This document shows, piece by piece, positions 58,133-64,000 of a stretch of 64,000 nucleotides of DNA. Numbering within the stretch: the stretch's first letter is position 1; each line of letters begins with the position of its first letter. A program made the translations under genes and the position numbers. The notes beneath the pieces were generated by a model. That model saw only the letters and a list, made by a program, of their open reading frames with translations. It did no database searches and had not been told where the DNA came from. Source of the stretch: Shewanella livingstonensis (GTDB taxonomy: Bacteria; Pseudomonadota; Gammaproteobacteria; Enterobacterales; Shewanellaceae); NCBI RefSeq assembly GCF_003855395.1, contig NZ_CP034015.1, positions 2,056,001 to 2,120,000 on the forward strand, written 5' to 3'.

Positions 58133-59851
58133 ATGGATGTACAAACACTAACTTATTTAATTGTCGGCGCGACCTTTGCGCTGTACATCGGGATCGCCAT
58201 TTGGTCTCGAGCTGGTTCTACCAAAGAGTTTTATGTTGCAGGCGGTGGCGTTCACCCAGTGCTTAACGGTATGGCAACAGCAGCAGACTGGATGTCAGCT
58301 GCATCGTTTATCTCACTAGCCGGTATTGTGTCTTTTACTGGCTATGATGGCTCTGTTTATCTAATGGGTTGGACTGGTGGCTACGTTTTATTAGCGCTAT
58401 GTATGGCACCTTATTTACGCAAATTTGGTAAATTTACGGTACCAGACTTTATTGGTGACCGTTTCTACTCACAAACAGCAAGAACAGTAGCGGTTATTTG
58501 TGCCATCTTTATTTGTTTTACTTATATTGCGGGGCAAATGCGCGGTGTTGGTGTGGTGTTCTCTCGCTTCTTAGAAGTTGACGTAGAAACCGGTGTGTAT
58601 ATAGGTATGGCGGTGGTGTTCTTCTATGCTGTTTTAGGTGGCATGAAAGGGATTACGTACACCCAGGTAGCACAGTACTGTGTGCTTATTTTTGCCTTTA
58701 TGGTTCCCGCTATCTTTATCTCGGTAATGATGACAGGTCATATCTTCCCTCAAATTGGTTTTGGTGCCGAGATGGTGGATGCCGCAGGTAACGGTACGGG
58801 AGTTTACTTACTTGATAAACTCGATGGATTATCGGCAGAGCTTGGGTTTTCCCAGTATACCGAAGGTTCTAAATCGATGATCGATGTGTTCTTTATTACC
58901 GGTGCATTGATGTTCGGTACTGCAGGTTTACCGCATGTGATTGTACGTTTCTTTACGGTCCCTCGAGTAAAAGATGCACGTATTTCTGCAGGTTGGGCAT
59001 TAGTATTTATCGCTATTATGTATACAACGGTTCCTGCATTGGCAGCGTTTTCTCGCGTAAACATGATTGAAACCATTAATGGACCAGATTCAACAGGGGT
59101 GCCTTATGAAACTGCACCAACTTGGATTAAAAACTGGGAAAAAACCGGTTTAATTACTTGGGAAGACAAGAACAACGATGGCAAGATTTTTTACACCAAT
59201 GGTGAAAAAAATGAGATGAATATTGACCGCGATATTATCGTTCTCGCTACGCCTGAAATTGCCAATCTTCCTGCTTGGGTTATTGCTCTTGTTGCTGCTG
59301 GTGGTTTAGCCGCTGCATTGTCAACATCAGCAGGCTTACTGTTGGTTATCTCAACGTCGGTATCGCATGATTTACTCAAGAAAAACCTCATGCCAGACAT
59401 TTCTGATAAGAAAGAGCTGATGTATGCACGTATAGCCGCTGGTTTTGGGGTGGTTATGGCTGGCTACTTTGGTATTAATCCTCCTGGCTTTGTCGCCGCG
59501 GTGGTGGCCATTGCATTTGGTCTTGCTGCAGCGTCATTATTCCCAGCCATTATCATGGGTATTTTCTCTAAAACCATGAATAAAGAAGGTGCTATTGCGG
59601 GTATGGTGATCGGACTATTATTTACTGCGGGTTATATTGCTTACTTTAAGTTTATTAATCCTGCATCGAATACATCCGAAAACTGGTTGTTTGGTATTTC
59701 ACCAGAAGGTATTGGTATGGTGGGAATGATGGTTAACTTTGGCGTCGCTTTTGCTGTTAGTAAAGTTACCGCTAAAATTCCTGACGAAATTGTGGCGATG
59801 GTAGAATCGATTCGTTTTCCTAAAGGATCCGGTGAAGCGAGTGATCACTAA
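58133..59851 (+). CDS. Sodium:solute symporter, VC_2705/ActP-like large subunit
   Basis: 572 residues, about 13 membrane helices, LeuT-fold SSS family. Signatures include AGGGVHPVLNGMATAADWMSA near the start, KFTVPDFIGDRFYS, TYTQVAQYCVLIFAF and GLAAALSTSAGLLLVIS (the conserved Na+ site). It is closest by pattern to the cation/acetate symporter branch with a small DUF4212 partner; acetate or another small carboxylate is the likely substrate. A terminator follows, then the DUF294 gene. Confidence 0.9.
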   Translation: MDVQTLTYLIVGATFALYIGIAIWSRAGSTKEFYVAGGGVHPVLNGMATAADWMSAASFISLAGIVSFTGYDGSVYLMGWTGGYVLLALCMAPYLRKFGKFTVPDFIGDRFYSQTARTVAVICAIFICFTYIAGQMRGVGVVFSRFLEVDVETGVYIGMAVVFFYAVLGGMKGITYTQVAQYCVLIFAFMVPAIFISVMMTGHIFPQIGFGAEMVDAAGNGTGVYLLDKLDGLSAELGFSQYTEGSKSMIDVFFITGALMFGTAGLPHVIVRFFTVPRVKDARISAGWALVFIAIMYTTVPALAAFSRVNMIETINGPDSTGVPYETAPTWIKNWEKTGLITWEDKNNDGKIFYTNGEKNEMNIDRDIIVLATPEIANLPAWVIALVAAGGLAAALSTSAGLLLVISTSVSHDLLKKNLMPDISDKKELMYARIAAGFGVVMAGYFGINPPGFVAAVVAIAFGLAAASLFPAIIMGIFSKTMNKEGAIAGMVIGLLFTAGYIAYFKFINPASNTSENWLFGISPEGIGMVGMMVNFGVAFAVSKVTAKIPDEIVAMVESIRFPKGSGEASDH

Positions 59852-59870
59852 GTATTAATCAACACCGTTT

Positions 59871-59896
59871 AAAAAGAGCGCTTCGGCGCTCTTTTT
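59871..59896 (+). terminator. Terminator of the symporter operon
   Basis: Stem AAAAAGAGCGC/GCGCTCTTTTT with a TTCG loop. Confidence 0.9.
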
Positions 59897-59979
59897 GTTG
59901 GGCTTTAGTCCTATAGCAGGTAGGTGAAACGCTTTGCTATAGTGATAATGATAACCCACGTACAGTAGGGAAATAATTA

Positions 59980-61827
59980 ATGGATGCCAGTGAATTACAA
60001 CCTGTAGAGCAGTTTTTAGCGATCCATTCTCCTTTTGATACGCTTGCGAAAGATATCATTCAGTATTGTGCGAAAAAAATTACAGTGGGTTATTACAGTA
60101 AAGCGTCGGCTTTTGTCGAGTTCGACACTGACAACCCTAAGCTATATCTTGTACGCAGTGGTGCGTTTGAAGTTCGCGATCCGGAAGGTGTTTTAGTTGA
60201 TCGTGTTGGCGAAGGGGAGTGTTTTGGTTTTTCGACCTTATTATCCGGTGAGAAGGTAGTGAATAAGGTGGCGATTCTAGAAGATAGTTTAGTGTACCAT
60301 TTGCCGCAATCGGTATTTGCTAAGTTACGTTCTGATCACCGAGGCTTTGATCAGTTCTTTGCTCGTGCTTTTGCTAAACGTTTACGCAATGAAGCTAAAT
60401 TTACCGCTAAAGACCTCACCACCACCAGTCGCATCACTTCCATCATGTCATCCAAACCTATTATCATAGATGCATACGCCAGTGTTATGGATGCCGCTAA
60501 ACTGATGCGTGAACATCGGGTTTCATCAGTGTTAGTTATTGATAATAAAAAATTAACTGGTATTTTGACTGACAGAGATCTACGTAATCGTGTTATTGCT
60601 GAAGGGTTAGGTGTTAATGCGCTGGTGAGTCAAGCGATGACAACCAATCCTGTGACAACCCATGCCAATGCATTAGTGTTTGAAGCTATGTTAGCGATGA
60701 GTGAGCATAATATTCATCACTTGCCTGTGGTTGATGGTAGTCACGCATTAGGGATGATCACCAGTACTGATATATTGCGATCACAAAGCTCACAACCTTT
60801 ACTTTTGATAGGCGAGATAGGGCGGCAGAACAGCATAGAAAAGCTTATCCAAGTCAGTAAGCAAATCCCGTTACTATTACAAAACCTGATCAGTGCAGAT
60901 GCTAGAGCAGAAGAAATTGGCCGTGTATTAACGTCGGTAACTGATGCATTAACACGTCGGCTAATTGAATTGAATCAACAAATTTTAGGTCAGGCGCCAA
61001 TGGCGTTTTGTTGGCTGGCCTTTGGTTCACAAGGTCGCCAAGATCAAGTAGCCTGTTCGGATCAAGATAATGGTTTATTGCTTGCCCATGAGCCAGATGA
61101 ATTAGCCGCGGTCTATTTCGAAACCTTAACCAAAGCTGTATGCAAAGGGTTAGATGAATGTGGTTATATTTATTGCCCGGGTGACATTATGGCGCAAAAC
61201 CCCAAATGGCGATTGTCGTTAGCGAAGTGGAAAGGGCTTTTTTCTAAATGGGTAAATACACCTGATCCGAAAGCTTTAATGCACGCCAGTATCTTTTTTG
61301 ATATGCGGCCGGTATTTGGGCCCCTAAGTTTGTTTAGCGAACTGCAAGATGATGTTTTAGCGTCCACAAAAAATAATGATATTTTCCTTGCTGGAATGGC
61401 GGGTAACTCGTTAACAGAATCGCCTCCGTTAGGATTTTTTAGAAAGTTTGTTCTTGAACGCGATGGTACAGAAGTCAAAGGCATGGATTTAAAACACAAG
61501 GGCAGTGCGTTGATTAATGACATTGCCAGAGTGTATGCCTTAAGTGCAGGAATAAAAGAGGTTAATACCGCTAAGCGGATCAGAGTGTTAATGGACGCTA
61601 ATATTATTAATCGCAAAGATGCGCTAAATTTGGCTGATGCACATGAGTTTATCGCGCATATGCGATTGTCGAATCAAGGCTATCAGGCGACCAATAATCT
61701 GCCTGTGAATAATTTTTTAAAACCCCAACATCTTTCTTCATTAATGCGCCATCAATTGCGTGATGCTTTTAAAGTAGTCCATGATGCCCAAGCAGGTATA
61801 AAGCTTAAGTTTCTGAGGAGTTTTTAG
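59980..61827 (+). CDS. cNMP-binding / CBS / DUF294 nucleotidyltransferase-like regulator
   Basis: 615 residues in four parts: a cyclic-nucleotide-binding-like domain (about 15-140), a CBS pair (about 150-270, VMDAAKLMREHRVSSVLVID and VFEAMLAMSEHNIHHLPVVD), a GlnD-like DUF294 nucleotidyltransferase core with GSQGR then D361-Q-D363, and a DUF294 C-terminal domain. The GSxxxR...DxD pattern is intact, so nucleotidyl transfer is possible. Such genes accompany DUF4212/SSS symporters and may regulate them; this is inferred. AGGGAA precedes the ATG. The next gene overlaps its stop by one base. Confidence 0.88.
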   Translation: MDASELQPVEQFLAIHSPFDTLAKDIIQYCAKKITVGYYSKASAFVEFDTDNPKLYLVRSGAFEVRDPEGVLVDRVGEGECFGFSTLLSGEKVVNKVAILEDSLVYHLPQSVFAKLRSDHRGFDQFFARAFAKRLRNEAKFTAKDLTTTSRITSIMSSKPIIIDAYASVMDAAKLMREHRVSSVLVIDNKKLTGILTDRDLRNRVIAEGLGVNALVSQAMTTNPVTTHANALVFEAMLAMSEHNIHHLPVVDGSHALGMITSTDILRSQSSQPLLLIGEIGRQNSIEKLIQVSKQIPLLLQNLISADARAEEIGRVLTSVTDALTRRLIELNQQILGQAPMAFCWLAFGSQGRQDQVACSDQDNGLLLAHEPDELAAVYFETLTKAVCKGLDECGYIYCPGDIMAQNPKWRLSLAKWKGLFSKWVNTPDPKALMHASIFFDMRPVFGPLSLFSELQDDVLASTKNNDIFLAGMAGNSLTESPPLGFFRKFVLERDGTEVKGMDLKHKGSALINDIARVYALSAGIKEVNTAKRIRVLMDANIINRKDALNLADAHEFIAHMRLSNQGYQATNNLPVNNFLKPQHLSSLMRHQLRDAFKVVHDAQAGIKLKFLRSF

Positions 61828-62516
61828 TGGTCAATCTGTGGTGGGTAAAAACCGTGTTGTGGCGTAAAAGAATGGTCTCGTTACCTTCGCCACTAGATGC
61901 TTACTTAGAAGCTATCTCTACTGCGCTAACCAAACCATTTCTCGATGCACCACTAATGGCAATTGATCTTGAAATGACGGGGCTAGATCCCTTTCATGAT
62001 CAAGTCATCAGCATCGGTATTGTGCCTATTACCAAAGGGGTTATTCCGCTTGAAAAAGCACAACATGTCATGATTGCCATAAGTGGCAGTGTTGGTCATA
62101 GTGCGACGGTTCACGGTATTGTAGACAATCAATTGTATATGGCCTTATCCCTTCAAGAAGCTATGACGTGGTTTTTGGCACAAACTAAAGGTTATATTTT
62201 GGTGGCGCATCACGCACCGTTAGATATCGAGTTTATTCAACAGCAATTAGTACGCTGTTTTGGTCAATCTATCCCGTTAGTGTTTATTGATACGCTAGCA
62301 ATAGAGAAGAAACGCTGTTTAATGCAACAATCTATATTAAAAGAAGGTTCGCTACGCTTAGGTGCGAGTCGTGAACGTTACCGTTTACCCGTTTATTCAG
62401 CCCACAATGCACTTATAGATGCATTATCTTGTGCAGAATTATTATTGGCTCAGGTGGCGGCTATGGGCGACATTAAAACATTGTCGGTAAAAGACTTGAT
62501 CAATGTATTTCGCTAG
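61827..62516 (+). CDS. DEDDh 3'-5' exonuclease (DNA polymerase III epsilon-like)
   Basis: 229 residues. Catalytic residues are D47 and E49 in AIDLEMTGLD, an Asp in AHHAPLDIEF, and His/Asp in AHNALIDALSCAELLL, the DEDDh set. It is related to, but distinct from, the DnaQ replicative proofreader. The GTG start at 61827 overlaps the DUF294 stop (TAGTG), with GAGGAG 6 nt before it, so the two are translationally coupled. The role may be RNA or nucleotide turnover; unknown. Confidence 0.88.
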   Translation: MVNLWWVKTVLWRKRMVSLPSPLDAYLEAISTALTKPFLDAPLMAIDLEMTGLDPFHDQVISIGIVPITKGVIPLEKAQHVMIAISGSVGHSATVHGIVDNQLYMALSLQEAMTWFLAQTKGYILVAHHAPLDIEFIQQQLVRCFGQSIPLVFIDTLAIEKKRCLMQQSILKEGSLRLGASRERYRLPVYSAHNALIDALSCAELLLAQVAAMGDIKTLSVKDLINVFR

Positions 62517-62521
62517 ACAAG

Positions 62522-62546
62522 AAAAAGCCAGTCATCGAGACTGGCT
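62522..62546 (-). terminator. Terminator of the ketoacyl-ACP synthase gene
   Basis: Stem AGCCAGTC/GACTGGCT (62526-62533 and 62539-62546). The T-run lies on the minus strand, so it serves the minus-strand gene. Confidence 0.7.
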
Positions 62547-62569
62547 AGTTATCAAGTAATGATTAGTGT

Positions 62570-63652
62570 TTACTGAGCATTTTTGGCTTTATTGAAAAAA
62601 TAATCAACCGCAGGCTTAATCAATTCTAGTGCGGTTTTATCGCAAGGGGGTAATTCAGCATCACTGATATTAATAGGCGTGGTTCGTTCGCCCCATTGTA
62701 ATAACATCGCCGCAGAGGTTAACCCTGCACCAAATGCACATGACAAAATCGTTTGTCCTGGGACAATTTTACCTTGAGATAATGCATCACAAATGGCGAT
62801 TGGGATAGTTGCTGCAGAAGTATTGCCATAATCAGCGATATTAACGAATGCTTTTTCTTTAGGAATTTTCATTCTACTGACGAGAGTATCTATAATACGT
62901 TCATTTGCTTGATGTGGAATAACAAAGTCGACATCATCGATAGCAATACCGCATTTTTCTAATACCTTATTGCTTAAACTTCCCATGCCATGAATCGCAC
63001 GTTTAAATACATCTTGACCGTTAATGTGGATGTAAAAGTCTAATGAATCATTATCAAATCGGTCCATCTGTGTGCCAAAATTAGACTGTAAAATATCGCG
63101 GCCTTCAGGGTCGTTGTTTAACTCATAACCTAATACGCCACCTGGTTGGTCGCTGGCCTCAAGTACAATAGCACCGGCACCATCACCAAATAGCACCGCG
63201 GTTTCACGCCGAGACCAATCGAGGTAAAAAGAAAGGCGTTCGGCTCCAATGATAAGAATTTTCTTACTTTGACCACTCTTGATCATTGAGCTGGCTAAAC
63301 CAACGCCATACAAAAAACCACTGCAAGCAGCGTTAATATCAAATGCACCGCATGTCGCGCCAATATTGGCTTGCACTGTTGAAGCAATGTTGGGGATCAA
63401 GGTATCAGGGCTGGCGGTCGCTAAAATAATTAAATCTAATTCACTGCCATCAATCCCTGCCGCAGCAAGAGCATGCTTAGCTGCAACCGATGCCATTTCA
63501 GACGTATTAACGTGGCTAATGTTACGCTTGCTGATCCCCGTACGAGTTTTAATCCATTCATCGGTAGTTTCCATGAATGTGGCTAAATCGTCATTGGTTA
63601 ATGTTGCGGGCGGAACAGACTTACCCCAACCGGTAATGTGTGCATACTGCAT
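62570..63652 (-). CDS. Beta-ketoacyl-ACP synthase III-like protein
   Basis: 360 residues, thiolase fold. The catalytic triad is C110 (NAACSGFLYG), H247 (PHQAN) and N277 (YGNTSAA), as in FabH. It is 40 residues longer than typical FabH, with a C-terminal tail (NISDAELPPCDKTALELIKP...). It is not in a fab operon: no plsX, fabD or fabG is nearby. It may therefore be a paralogue for special acyl starters or another condensation. The ATG at 63652 has GAGAGAA upstream; a TTG at 63667 starts a longer frame. Confidence 0.85.
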   Translation of the reverse strand: MQYAHITGWGKSVPPATLTNDDLATFMETTDEWIKTRTGISKRNISHVNTSEMASVAAKHALAAAGIDGSELDLIILATASPDTLIPNIASTVQANIGATCGAFDINAACSGFLYGVGLASSMIKSGQSKKILIIGAERLSFYLDWSRRETAVLFGDGAGAIVLEASDQPGGVLGYELNNDPEGRDILQSNFGTQMDRFDNDSLDFYIHINGQDVFKRAIHGMGSLSNKVLEKCGIAIDDVDFVIPHQANERIIDTLVSRMKIPKEKAFVNIADYGNTSAATIPIAICDALSQGKIVPGQTILSCAFGAGLTSAAMLLQWGERTTPINISDAELPPCDKTALELIKPAVDYFFNKAKNAQ

Positions 63653-63785
63653 AAGAAATTCTCTCAATATGTTGCAATAGTTAATTAAATTTATTTACAA
63701 ATTCAAGAGTTAAGTATTCATTTTATGATACAAAACTATTGATGTTAAATTCTTAAATAGTCATGGCTAAGATTTATTATTGTTA

Positions 63786-64000
63786 TTATGACTTAATTTT
63801 TTGTGCTACCAATTTCTTTATCGAAGCAGAAGCATGCAAGATATGCTCGCGCAATAACGTTGTCGCTTTCTCAATATCTCGTTTTTTACACCATTCGAGT
63901 AACACTCTATGCTCTCTTTCAGCGATAGGTATCCCGCCAGTGAACAATAACTGTAGGCGAATATAGCGATCACAGTTAGTGTTTAAACCATTAACCACTT
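63786..64000 (-). CDS. GntR-family transcriptional regulator, FCD domain (5' truncated)
   Basis: The frame is open to the right edge, so only the C-terminal 71 residues are visible. RYIRLQLLFTGG, AEREHRVLLEWCKKRDIEKATTLLREHI and SASIKKLV match the last helices of the FCD ligand-binding domain of FadR-type GntR regulators; the His of REHRVLLE is a usual metal ligand. The DNA-binding part is outside. It reads toward the ketoacyl synthase gene on the same strand. Confidence 0.75.
   Translation of the reverse strand, partial: VVNGLNTNCDRYIRLQLLFTGGIPIAEREHRVLLEWCKKRDIEKATTLLREHILHASASIKKLVAQKIKS

Noticed and set aside
59945-59962. GATAATGATAA before the DUF294 gene as a Fur box
   Set aside because: Only the left half matches; the right half (CCCACG) departs from the consensus and no iron link exists.

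Overview
The window reads as chromosome from a marine gammaproteobacterium, most likely Shewanella or a close relative. The support is core gene order (ybaN-apt-dnaX-ybaB-recR-htpG, then cnoX/adk/gsk), a complete iscR-iscSUA-hscBA-fdx operon, many TonB-dependent receptor, c-di-GMP and Na+-coupled transport genes, and a low-to-middling GC content. No rRNA, tRNA, insertion sequence, prophage or CRISPR array was recognised. Both edges cut a gene: a PLP-dependent C-S lyase on the left and a GntR/FCD regulator on the right.

Layout. 1-4.4 kb: a MalY/PatB-type lyase followed by ovoA, together a plausible ovothiol pathway, with a convergent ADP-ribosylglycohydrolase-family gene. 4.7-10.3 kb: an NhaC-type antiporter, a gap holding a perfect FNR box and a long hairpin, then a YgjP-like metalloprotease, a DUF3010 protein, a DEAD-box helicase and an RssA-like patatin. 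10.8-14.7 kb: nrdDG behind an FNR box and paired NrdR boxes, then an Old Yellow Enzyme homologue. 14.9-17.4 kb: a Fur-boxed siderophore receptor. 17.8-23.9 kb: yibL, ribA, an outer-membrane barrel, a VF530-like protein, a plasmid-style ParA plus ribbon-helix-helix pair, a PilZ protein, psiE and suhB. 24-32.9 kb: trmJ, cysE, the isc operon, rimK and ndk. 33.7-38 kb: a second TonB receptor behind a perfect CRP site, a DksA-type zinc finger and dusC.

38.3-40.8 kb is the most interesting region. A secreted precursor made of five 21-residue units (ten EGKCG motifs) is followed by a DUF692/MNIO enzyme and a DUF2063 partner. This is an HvfABC/bufferin-type operon expected to make a peptide-based copper-binding natural product. 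A 39-residue membrane microprotein lies just downstream.

40.9-53.1 kb carries replication, recombination, chaperone and nucleotide genes: ybaN, apt, dnaX with an unusually long acidic linker, ybaB, recR, htpG behind a sigma-32 promoter, a CnoX-like protein without the CxxC, adk, gsk and nadE. 53.2-64 kb has a hypothetical protein, a membrane-anchored alpha/beta hydrolase, a diguanylate cyclase, a two-subunit Na+/solute symporter followed by a cNMP/CBS/DUF294 protein and a DEDDh exonuclease, and a stand-alone ketoacyl-ACP synthase III.

Several promoters show the control logic directly: FNR and NrdR for anaerobic dNTP synthesis, Fur for iron, IscR for Fe-S assembly, CRP for a TonB receptor and sigma-32 for HtpG. 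Coordinates of starts were adjusted where a Shine-Dalgarno sequence or family length argued for an internal start.
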